This document shows, piece after piece, positions 1 to 4,879 of a DNA stretch of 5,945 nucleotides. The translations under genes were made by a program, and so were the position numbers. The notes under the pieces were generated by a model. That model was not told the DNA's origin. It was given only the letters and a program-made list of their open reading frames with translations, and ran no database searches. The number at the start of each line of letters is the position of its first letter. Position 1 is the stretch's first letter. The DNA comes from an uncultured Collinsella sp. (GTDB lineage: Bacteria; Actinomycetota; Coriobacteriia; Coriobacteriales; Coriobacteriaceae): the NCBI GenBank assembly GCA_900551205.1, contig URUW01000117.1, positions 1 through 5,945 on the forward strand, written 5' to 3'.

Positions 1-253
1 TGGCCTAAACAGACTTGAGATGAAGTGCGTAACGAACATACCGAATTACACAATAAAAGGTAACTTCCTATTTGGAGATTACGATATATTCAGTCAACGG
101 GAAGTGAAGCTATCTTCAGTTAACGTCCTTCGATGTGATAAACAATCGTGCTTTAACATACAGGTTTTGGATAAAGCCGAATTAGCCGCCGCAATTGGAA
201 TACCCACAGCCATTGCCCTTCTGAGGGCTCGGATTGAAGAGCATCTCGAATAA
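1..253 (+). CDS. Unrecognised AT-rich ORF, probably the C-terminal end of a longer protein
   Basis: I do not recognise this protein. An ATG at position 20 would give 77 residues, but the frame is open to the left edge (reading GLNRLE before that Met). No convincing Shine-Dalgarno sequence precedes the ATG, only a weak GAG. It is therefore probably the tail of a gene that starts outside the window. The first two thirds are rich in polar residues and beta-type segments with two Cys. The last 30 residues look helical, with an Ala/Ile/Leu/Glu pattern ending IEEHLE. GC is about 42% by hand count, far below the neighbouring genes, and it uses ATA (Ile) and CTA (Leu) codons that are rare in high-GC actinobacteria. 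This suggests horizontally acquired DNA. The stop TAA is at 251-253. No function can be assigned. Confidence 0.45.
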   Translation, partial: GLNRLEMKCVTNIPNYTIKGNFLFGDYDIFSQREVKLSSVNVLRCDKQSCFNIQVLDKAELAAAIGIPTAIALLRARIEEHLE

Positions 254-279
254 ATTGCAAAAAGCAGTTCGTAACAACA

Positions 280-314
280 TTCAGGAGCTAGATAGTTTTT
301 TTCTGGCTCCTGAA
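280..314. repeat. Inverted repeat with a T-run in the loop
   Basis: A perfect 9-bp inverted repeat (TTCAGGAGC at 280-288, GCTCCTGAA at 306-314) extends inward by four more pairs, one of them a G-T, to about 13 bp. The loop contains most of a T7 run. It lies 26 bases after the stop of the AT-rich ORF. The T-run sits in the loop rather than after the stem, so this is not a textbook plus-strand terminator. It could still be a termination or processing structure for that ORF, or a boundary or recombination sequence of the AT-rich segment. No choice can be made from sequence alone. Confidence 0.6.
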
Positions 315-332
315 GCTGTACTACATAGAGAT

Positions 333-372
333 GAAAAATAATGCGGCAAAGGGGCTGTCTCTTTGCCGCATT
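333..372 (-). terminator. Intrinsic terminator of the DUF1275 gene
   Basis: There is a perfect 12-bp stem (340-351 with 361-372) and a 9-base loop. On the minus strand the stem is followed by ATTTTTC, giving the U-run expected of a Rho-independent terminator. The stem begins three bases after the TAA stop of the minus-strand DUF1275 gene. On the plus strand the sequence after the stem is not T-rich, so termination should act mainly on the minus strand. Confidence 0.88.
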
Positions 373-375
373 CGG

Positions 376-1092
376 TTACTTTCGGCAGCCCTCTTTCCAA
401 GCCTCGGCCGCCACCTTCCAGCGAAAACGCAAGTCGCGCTCGCGGTCGATAAACATGATGGCAAACGCGACAAACAGCAGCACGCTCGCCACGACGATGG
501 CGTGCAGGCCCATGCGCTCAATACACCAGTTGCCCAACACGGCGCCAAACACAAAGGTAAAGATCACGCCAAAGTACAGCAGGCCGTTTTCCAAAAAGCC
601 GCGCTTGTGGGTAATGATGTAGTCGTCCACGTTTTGCAAGGCATTACGGAGGTTGCCGATACACATGGTCGTGGCGATGCCGTGTCCATGAATCTTGCGG
701 AAACTCTCGACCTGCATACCGCAGGCAAACGAAGTAAGGCAGTTGGCGAGCAGGTTGAAATCGCCGCCCGGGATAAAGCTCACGCCCAGCAAGATAACGG
801 CTTCAAAAAACACCGTCACCTGGCGCCAGTGAATCACGCTGCCAAAACGCTCGTGTACCAGGTCGGCAAGCATAATGCCCACGGCAAACGACACCACGGG
901 GAAGAAATAGCGTCCCGCGAGCGCCCAATTACCCTCCGAGATGCTCACGCCCACCAACAAGATGTTGCCTGTCTGCGCGTTGGCGAAAACATGATCGCGC
1001 CCAATGTACGAATACACGTCCATAAAGCCACCGGCGAGCGCCAGAATGATGCCCAGCTCGATGGACTCCGATATCTGCTTGGCACGCTGCAT
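376..1092 (-). CDS. DUF1275 (YoaK-type) multi-pass membrane protein
   Basis: This is a 238-residue integral membrane protein of the DUF1275/YoaK family, whose transported substrate or role is not established. The family pattern is seen near the N-terminus: GGFMDVYSYIGRD (about residues 21-33), then VFANAQTGN and LLVG. Hydrophobic stretches at roughly residues 11-30, 58-80, 95-112, 118-133, 168-190 and 196-216 suggest about six membrane spans. The C-terminal tail is basic (ending KEGCRK). The frame is open upstream to 1329, but the ATG at 1090-1092 is chosen because AAGGAGG lies 10 bases before it and the family homology begins there. The upstream extension is Arg/Ala-rich, unlike the family. 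It is divergent from the ygiQ-like gene and ends at a good terminator, so it is likely monocistronic. Family call is firm; function is unknown. Confidence 0.9.
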   Translation of the reverse strand: MQRAKQISESIELGIILALAGGFMDVYSYIGRDHVFANAQTGNILLVGVSISEGNWALAGRYFFPVVSFAVGIMLADLVHERFGSVIHWRQVTVFFEAVILLGVSFIPGGDFNLLANCLTSFACGMQVESFRKIHGHGIATTMCIGNLRNALQNVDDYIITHKRGFLENGLLYFGVIFTFVFGAVLGNWCIERMGLHAIVVASVLLFVAFAIMFIDRERDLRFRWKVAAEAWKEGCRK

Positions 1093-1102
1093 CGTCGTGC
1101 GG

Positions 1103-1109
1103 CCTCCTT
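1103..1109 (-). promoter_or_regulatory. Ribosome binding site of the DUF1275 gene
   Basis: The minus strand reads AAGGAGG, with 10 bases to the ATG at 1090-1092. This match decides the start in favour of the 238-residue protein rather than the longer open frame. Confidence 0.85.
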
Positions 1110-1276
1110 GTTGACGACCCTCTCGTGCGTTGGCGGAGACATAGCCGCCGTTCATACTGTAACCCATTGACAACATGGCGTGCGCGCGAGACGGGCTCCC
1201 CAACGCGCAGATACACAGTCTGGAAACAAACGGCGGGCGCGGCGCCACACCCGACGCCCGACGCCTCGTGTACTCC

Positions 1277-1311
1277 ACCAGTCTTTTTAGCCCCGTCCCA
1301 AAAAGACTGGT
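1277..1311. promoter_or_regulatory. Perfect inverted repeat in the divergent spacer, possible operator or REP-like element
   Basis: ACCAGTCTTTTT (1277-1288) pairs perfectly with AAAAAGACTGGT (1300-1311) around an 11-base C-rich loop. It lies directly upstream of a possible -10 box for the ygiQ-like gene and 185 bases upstream of the DUF1275 start, so it could be a regulator site for either gene. It shares the words AGTCTTT and GTCCC with the repeat cluster at 4412-4486 and may instead be a diverged member of the same dispersed palindrome family. It lacks a T-run after the stem and follows no gene end, so a simple terminator is unlikely. Confidence 0.6.
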
Positions 1312-1317
1312 TACAAT
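1312..1317 (+). promoter_or_regulatory. Possible -10 box for the ygiQ-like gene
   Basis: TACAAT matches the sigma-70 -10 consensus at five of six positions, 31 bases before the GTG start. It would place the transcript start near 1324 and give a short leader. A TG pair stands just upstream, one base off the extended -10 spacing. There is no good -35 hexamer at 17 +/- 1 bases; that interval lies inside the inverted repeat. This is a weak call made on position and hexamer only. Confidence 0.35.
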
Positions 1318-1338
1318 TACGTGCAGCATACAAACACC

Positions 1339-1345
1339 GGGAGGG
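1339..1345 (+). promoter_or_regulatory. Ribosome binding site of the ygiQ-like gene
   Basis: GGGAGGG, containing GGAGG, precedes the GTG at 1349-1351 by three to four bases. The spacing is short but usable. No other in-frame start codon between 1175 and this point has such a site, so it favours GTG as the start. Confidence 0.7.
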
Positions 1346-1348
1346 ATC

Positions 1349-3484
1349 GTGGCAAAAAAGCCTCAGCACGCTCAGAACAACCAGCGCAGTCAGCAGGGCA
1401 AACAGGGCCAGCAGCAAAAGCGCGGCGGGGCGCAGGCCACGGTCGCCCGCACCAAGCATTCCCAAGCGACGCCCGCCCGCCCCTGGCGGCCGGGCCGCGA
1501 TAAGTTCCTCCCCGTCAGCCGCGCCGACATGGATGCGCGCGGCTGGGACCAGTGCGACTTTGTCTACATCTGCGGCGACGCCTACGTGGACCATCCCAGC
1601 TTTGGTATGGCCATCGTCAGCCGCGTCCTCGACGCGCACGGCTACAAGGTGGGCATCATCTGCCAGCCCGACTGGACCGACCCCGCCAGCATCACCGTGC
1701 TTGGCGAGCCGCGCCTGGGCTTTCTCGTCAGCGCCGGCAACATGGACTCCATGGTCAACCACTATTCGGTGACCAAGCACCGCCGCCACACCGACGCCTA
1801 TACCCCTGGTGGCGAAGAGGGGCGCCGTCCCAATCGTGCCGTCACGGTCTACGGCAACCTCATCCGCCAGACGTTCAAGGACGCTCCCATCATCATCGGC
1901 GGCATCGAGGCGAGCCTGCGCCGCCTGGCCCACTACGACTACTGGCAGGACAAGCTCAAGCGCTCGGTACTGCTCGACTCGGGCGCCGACATCCTCATCT
2001 ACGGCATGGGCGAGCACGCGATTGTCGAGATCGCCGACGCGCTCGATGCGGGGCTGCCCGTCGATCAGATCACCTATATCAACGGCACCGTCTACCGCAC
2101 GGGCTCGCTCGACGAGGTCTACGACTACGACCTGCTGCCCAGCTGGGACGACCTTACCGCCGACAAGCTCAACTACGCGCGCAGCTTTAACGTGCAGCAG
2201 CAGAATATGGACCCCATCACCGGTCATCGCCTGGTAGAGCCCTACCCCAACAGCGTCTATGTGGTGCAGAACCCGCCGTCGGCAACACTCACCACCGACG
2301 AGATGGACGAGGTTGCCGAACTCCCCTACGCACGCGATTGGCATCCCGACTACGACGCGGCGGGCGGCGTGCCGGCCTTTGCCGAGATCAAGTTTTCCAT
2401 TAGCTCCAACCGCGGGTGCTTTGGCGAGTGCTCGTTTTGCGCGCTCACCTTCCACCAGGGCCGCGTGTTGCAGATGCGTAGCCACGATTCGATCATGCGC
2501 GAGGCCGAGCTGCTCACGCACGATCCCGAGTTTAAGGGCTACATCAACGACGTGGGCGGGCCGACGGCTAACTTTAGCCGCCCTGCCTGCGACAAGCAGC
2601 TCAAGCACGGCGTGTGCAAGAACAAGCGCTGCCTGTGGCCGAGCGTGTGCAAGAACATGGTGGTCGACGAGAGCGGCTACACGCAGTTGCTGCGCGACCT
2701 GCGCCAGCTGCCGGGCGTTAAGAAGGTCTTCGTCCGCAGCGGCATCCGCTTTGACTACACCATGGCCGACGCCTCGGACGAGTTTTTGCGCGAGCTGCTG
2801 GAGCATCACGTTTCGGGCCAGCTGCGCGTAGCACCCGAGCATGTGAGCGACGCCGTGCTCTCCGTAATGGGCAAGCCGAGCCGCGCCGTCTACGATGCGT
2901 TCTGCCGCAAATTTGAGCGCTTAAACCGTGAATACGGACTCAAGCAGTACGTGGTGCCGTATCTGATCTCGAGCCATCCCGGCTCGACGATGAAGGAAGC
3001 GGTGGAGCTTGCCGAGGCTGTGCGCGACATGGGCTACATGCCCGAGCAGGTCCAGGACTTCTACCCCACCCCGTCCACGATGAGCACCTGCATGTACTAC
3101 ACCGGCGTTGACCCGCGCACCATGCAGCCGATCTATGTGGCGCGCGACCCGCACGAGAAGGCTATGCAGCGCGCGCTCATCCAATATCGCAAGCCCGAGA
3201 ACTACAAGCTCGTGCGTGAGGCACTGGAGAAAGCCGGCCGCCGCGACCTAATCGGCTACACCAAGCATTGTCTGATTCGCCCCGTGCCGCCGCGCCCGGG
3301 CGAGACGTCTGCTAGCGGCGGACACGGCACCGGCAAGAAGGGCGGCAAGGCCCACGGTGGCGCCGGCAAGGGCCCCAAGGGCAGCAAGGGGCACGGCGGC
3401 ATGTCGCGTGCGCAGAACACCGCCGGCCGCAACCGTGCAGCTCAGGGGCGTCAGGGCGCCAACGGAGGCGGACGCCGCAACTAG
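1349..3484 (+). CDS. ygiQ: YgiQ-family radical SAM protein (UPF0313)
   Basis: This is a 711-residue cytoplasmic radical SAM enzyme, close to the roughly 740-residue E. coli YgiQ, whose reaction is unknown. Order: a Gln/Lys-rich basic N-terminal tail (about residues 2-55); the radical SAM N-terminal domain with GDAYVDHPSFGMA (from residue 76), AGNMDSM and GGIEASLRR (from 184); the core with CxxxCxxC at Cys357, Cys361 and Cys364, expected to bind the 4Fe-4S cluster; GGPTAN (403-408); and a second cysteine set, Cys414, 423, 428 and 434, with the same spacing I recall for E. coli YgiQ. The DUF3362-like C-terminal region contains QDFYPTPSTMSTCMYYTG. A Gly/Lys/His/Arg-rich low-complexity tail of about 65 residues ends the protein. 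The start is GTG (RBS at 1339-1345); an ATG at 1175 opens a longer frame but has no ribosome site and encodes non-homologous sequence. It converges on the CPBP gene with a shared stop tetranucleotide. Confidence 0.95.
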   Translation: MAKKPQHAQNNQRSQQGKQGQQQKRGGAQATVARTKHSQATPARPWRPGRDKFLPVSRADMDARGWDQCDFVYICGDAYVDHPSFGMAIVSRVLDAHGYKVGIICQPDWTDPASITVLGEPRLGFLVSAGNMDSMVNHYSVTKHRRHTDAYTPGGEEGRRPNRAVTVYGNLIRQTFKDAPIIIGGIEASLRRLAHYDYWQDKLKRSVLLDSGADILIYGMGEHAIVEIADALDAGLPVDQITYINGTVYRTGSLDEVYDYDLLPSWDDLTADKLNYARSFNVQQQNMDPITGHRLVEPYPNSVYVVQNPPSATLTTDEMDEVAELPYARDWHPDYDAAGGVPAFAEIKFSISSNRGCFGECSFCALTFHQGRVLQMRSHDSIMREAELLTHDPEFKGYINDVGGPTANFSRPACDKQLKHGVCKNKRCLWPSVCKNMVVDESGYTQLLRDLRQLPGVKKVFVRSGIRFDYTMADASDEFLRELLEHHVSGQLRVAPEHVSDAVLSVMGKPSRAVYDAFCRKFERLNREYGLKQYVVPYLISSHPGSTMKEAVELAEAVRDMGYMPEQVQDFYPTPSTMSTCMYYTGVDPRTMQPIYVARDPHEKAMQRALIQYRKPENYKLVREALEKAGRRDLIGYTKHCLIRPVPPRPGETSASGGHGTGKKGGKAHGGAGKGPKGSKGHGGMSRAQNTAGRNRAAQGRQGANGGGRRN

Positions 3485-4392
3485 GGCAGCGGTGCTGTCA
3501 CTATGCCCATCTCGCATGCGTGGCGCAGCGAGCGCATTGCCTCCACCAGGATGACGCCGGCGATAGCGACCGTAATTGCCACATCGAGCGGCGTGTTCAC
3601 AAACCAGAGCAACGTCATGAGATACGACCCGGCATTAAAGGCAAAGTGCAGCAGGATCGTGTAGCGGAGCTTTCCGGTCGTCACGAGCACCCAACCAAAG
3701 ATGAGGCCGGCAGCGCCCGCATAGCAGCCCTGCACCCAGTTCATGTGCATAAAACCGAAGATCGCCGCCTGCAGCACGACCGCCGCAGCGATACCCCAGG
3801 TACTCGGGGCCGCCCAGGGCACCATGACGCCGTCTTGCGGTCGCACGTGACGCCGGCGCTTCCAAAGTGGGCGGCACTGCGGGTTAAACGCTCGGAGCGA
3901 AAACTCAAAAATGATACCGCGCACCAGCAGCTCCTCGCAAAACGGAGCGCCGAGCACCGTGGTCAGGACGGCCAGATAGCTCGTGTCGCCCATGCCCGTC
4001 TCCTCGACAAGTTCGCTGTAGTCGGCCGCGGCCTCCGGCAACAGCGACAGCACGGCGTCGGTCACGTAGCCAACGACCACCTGCAGGGCAAGGCCAATCA
4101 CGATAACGCAGACGATGCGCTTCCACGCCCCACGCGCTCCCCCGCCGAGCGGATGCGCGCTTTGCCGGCGTGCCATAAACGAACGCGGCCACAGATAACG
4201 CCACCACAGCAGCGCCATTAAAAACGATGCCATCTGCGCGGCAGCCTGAAGCAATTGAATATCGAGGTCGTCAATCGAAAAGCCCATGAACACCGATGCG
4301 ACGCCCAGAGCGGAGAACAAAACCACGCTCAGGGCGATATCGGCAGCGACGACGCCAAAACAGGCAAGCGCCCAAATCATCGCATTGAGCAT
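3481..4392 (-). CDS. CPBP family intramembrane glutamic/metallo-protease
   Basis: This is a 303-residue polytopic membrane protein of the CPBP (CAAX protease and bacteriocin-processing, ABI) family. Motif 1 is EELLVRG with Glu153, Glu154 and Arg158. Motif 2 is the FxxxH pattern at Phe212-His216. A later HxxxN pattern is seen at His249-Asn253. These are the family's expected catalytic residues, so it is probably active. Hydrophobic segments near residues 5-35, 45-65, 92-112, 138-162, 198-217, 225-240, 245-265 and 268-285 suggest about eight spans. The start ATG at 4390-4392 is chosen because AGGAGG stands five bases upstream; a Met nine codons earlier has no such site. Substrates are unknown; bacterial relatives act in prenyl-protein processing, bacteriocin immunity or regulated proteolysis. 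Its stop codon overlaps that of the convergent ygiQ-like gene, with no terminator between them. The REP-like cluster lies just upstream of its ribosome site. Confidence 0.92.
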   Translation of the reverse strand: MLNAMIWALACFGVVAADIALSVVLFSALGVASVFMGFSIDDLDIQLLQAAAQMASFLMALLWWRYLWPRSFMARRQSAHPLGGGARGAWKRIVCVIVIGLALQVVVGYVTDAVLSLLPEAAADYSELVEETGMGDTSYLAVLTTVLGAPFCEELLVRGIIFEFSLRAFNPQCRPLWKRRRHVRPQDGVMVPWAAPSTWGIAAAVVLQAAIFGFMHMNWVQGCYAGAAGLIFGWVLVTTGKLRYTILLHFAFNAGSYLMTLLWFVNTPLDVAITVAIAGVILVEAMRSLRHACEMGIVTAPLP

Positions 4393-4397
4393 GCCAA

Positions 4398-4403
4398 CCT
4401 CCT
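4398..4403 (-). promoter_or_regulatory. Ribosome binding site of the CPBP protease gene
   Basis: The minus strand carries AGGAGG within GGGAGGAGG, five bases before the ATG at 4390-4392. This decides the start. The site lies just outside the REP-like palindrome cluster. Confidence 0.88.
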
Positions 4404-4411
4404 CCCGACAG

Positions 4412-4486
4412 CTAGTCATTTAAGAACGTCCCCAACGACTAGTCATTGGGGACGTTCTTCAACGACTAGTTGTTGGGGACAGTCTT
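4412..4486. repeat. REP-like palindromic repeat cluster
   Basis: Bases 4422-4459 form a 38-bp near-perfect palindrome. Fourteen pairs (4422-4435 with 4446-4459) are followed by one C/A mismatch and a GACTAGTC centre. Its right part belongs to a 27-base direct tandem repeat: unit 4433-4459 and unit 4460-4486 both run CAACGACTAGT, two variable bases, TTGGGGAC, two variable bases, TCTT, differing at four positions. The second unit has its own palindromic centre (4460-4475, one G-T pair). A third partial copy, CTAGTCATT, occurs at 4412-4420. Such short dispersed palindromes resemble REP/BIME elements mobilised by RAYT (TnpA-REP) transposases, but no transposase gene is present here. The cluster sits between the antitoxin and protease genes and supplies the last codons of the antitoxin. 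Confidence 0.75.
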
Positions 4487-4664
4487 TGCCAAAGGCCCCG
4501 TTGGGCGAGATGTCGAACGGGAAGGTGCCGCAGCGATTGAACGCGGCGATAAACATGCGGATGGCGTTGGACGGCGTGGTGCCCACGAGCTGGGTTGCCG
4601 CCGCGAAGGCTGCCTTCTCCTCGGGCAAGACCTTCGCGACAATCGGGGTCATGTGTTCTGCCAT
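4443..4664 (-). CDS. RelB/DinJ-family antitoxin, solitary, with altered C-terminus
   Basis: This 73-residue protein has the ribbon-helix-helix DNA-binding region of type II RelB/DinJ antitoxins. Residues 5-12 (MTPIVAKV) form the likely beta strand. PEEKAAFAAATQLVG is helix 1, and PSNAIRMFIAAFNRCG followed by the diagnostic PFDI is helix 2. RelB/DinJ antitoxins normally pair with a RelE/YafQ-type RNase toxin and carry a C-terminal toxin-binding segment. Here the sequence after about residue 57 (KDCPQQLVVEERPQ) is read straight through the REP-like repeat units, and the stop TGA falls in the palindrome centre. No toxin ORF follows; the next gene is the CPBP protease. The ATG at 4662-4664 is preceded by AAGGAAG four bases upstream; longer in-frame starts lack a site. 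The antitoxin is probably an eroded remnant or a stand-alone regulator. Family call is good; activity is uncertain. Confidence 0.78.
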   Translation of the reverse strand: MAEHMTPIVAKVLPEEKAAFAAATQLVGTTPSNAIRMFIAAFNRCGTFPFDISPNGAFGKDCPQQLVVEERPQ

Positions 4665-4668
4665 GGCG

Positions 4669-4675
4669 CTTCCTT
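4669..4675 (-). promoter_or_regulatory. Ribosome binding site of the RelB/DinJ-like gene
   Basis: The minus strand reads AAGGAAG, four bases before the ATG at 4662-4664. It selects this start over the upstream in-frame Met near 4739. Confidence 0.75.
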
Positions 4676-4693
4676 TTTGAAACGACGGTGGTG

Positions 4694-4758
4694 CGGATAG
4701 ATGCGGGCCACGCGGCTGGGCGACGGGCTGTGAAGGCAACCCGATTGGCCCGCATCCG
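4694..4758 (-). promoter_or_regulatory. Stem-loop in the leader of the antitoxin gene
   Basis: GATGCGGGCCA (4700-4710) pairs perfectly with TGGCCCGCATC (4746-4756). Two more pairs form outside a three-base bulge, and a CGGG/CCCG pair is possible inside the 35-base loop. It lies between the likely operator and the ribosome site, so it would form in the 5' leader of the antitoxin mRNA if transcription starts upstream. No T-run follows in either direction, so it is not an obvious terminator. No known riboswitch was recognised. Confidence 0.45.
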
Positions 4759-4778
4759 GAGTTTGTTTCTGCGGCGTT

Positions 4779-4823
4779 GGTATTACTTGGTATTCCTAAG
4801 TATTACCCCGCAGATAGAATACC
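4779..4823. promoter_or_regulatory. Probable operator: palindrome with GTATT repeats every 10 bp
   Basis: Bases 4779-4807 form an imperfect 29-bp palindrome (GGTA...TACC ends; 11 Watson-Crick pairs and one G-T among 14 positions). Within it GTATT occurs at 4780, 4790 and 4800, exactly one helical turn apart. GGTATTC at 4789-4795 also has an inverted partner GAATACC at 4817-4823. Ribbon-helix-helix antitoxins of the RelB/DinJ type typically repress their own promoter by binding such closely phased short repeats. The site is about 115 bases upstream of the antitoxin start. The nearby -10/-35 sequences are not clear enough to call a promoter. Confidence 0.5.
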
Positions 4824-4879
4824 ACACCCGACCCCATGAGGACGGAGGAAAACGGATCATTTTGTTGCTGAGTTAGTAT

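Noticed and set aside
331..1170. A 279-residue plus-strand open frame across the DUF1275 gene
   Set aside because: It is a shadow of the DUF1275 membrane protein, His/Lys/Ala-rich with no family pattern, and begins inside the terminator hairpin of that gene.
1111..1180. Possible promoter elements TTGTCA and TACAGT/TATGAA for the DUF1275 gene on the minus strand
   Set aside because: The spacing between the hexamers is far from 17 bases and no other good pair was found, so no promoter is called.
1093..1329. N-terminal extension of the DUF1275 protein to 1329
   Set aside because: The extra 79 residues are Arg/Ser/Ala-rich and unlike the family, and AAGGAGG marks the internal ATG.
929..2842. 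A 637-residue open frame on the minus strand opposite the ygiQ-like gene
   Set aside because: It is antisense to a clearly homologous gene, is Ala/Val/Arg/His-rich in the way of GC-rich shadow frames, has no recognisable domain, and also overlaps the DUF1275 start region.
3520..4221. Plus-strand open frame opposite the CPBP gene
   Set aside because: The minus-strand protein carries all CPBP motifs and a strong ribosome site. The plus frame is Arg/His-rich and has no ribosome site.
4422..4459. The large palindrome as a terminator after the antitoxin gene
   Set aside because: The stem is strong, but neither strand has a T-run after it and the antitoxin stop codon lies in its centre. The tandem units fit a repeat element better.
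4412..4486. A short CRISPR array
   Set aside because: The 27-base units are directly abutting with no spacers and no cas gene is nearby.
4816..4821. TATTCT as a -10 box for the antitoxin gene on the minus strand
   Set aside because: No acceptable -35 hexamer stands 16-18 bases upstream, and the box lies within the repeated operator words, so the match may be accidental.
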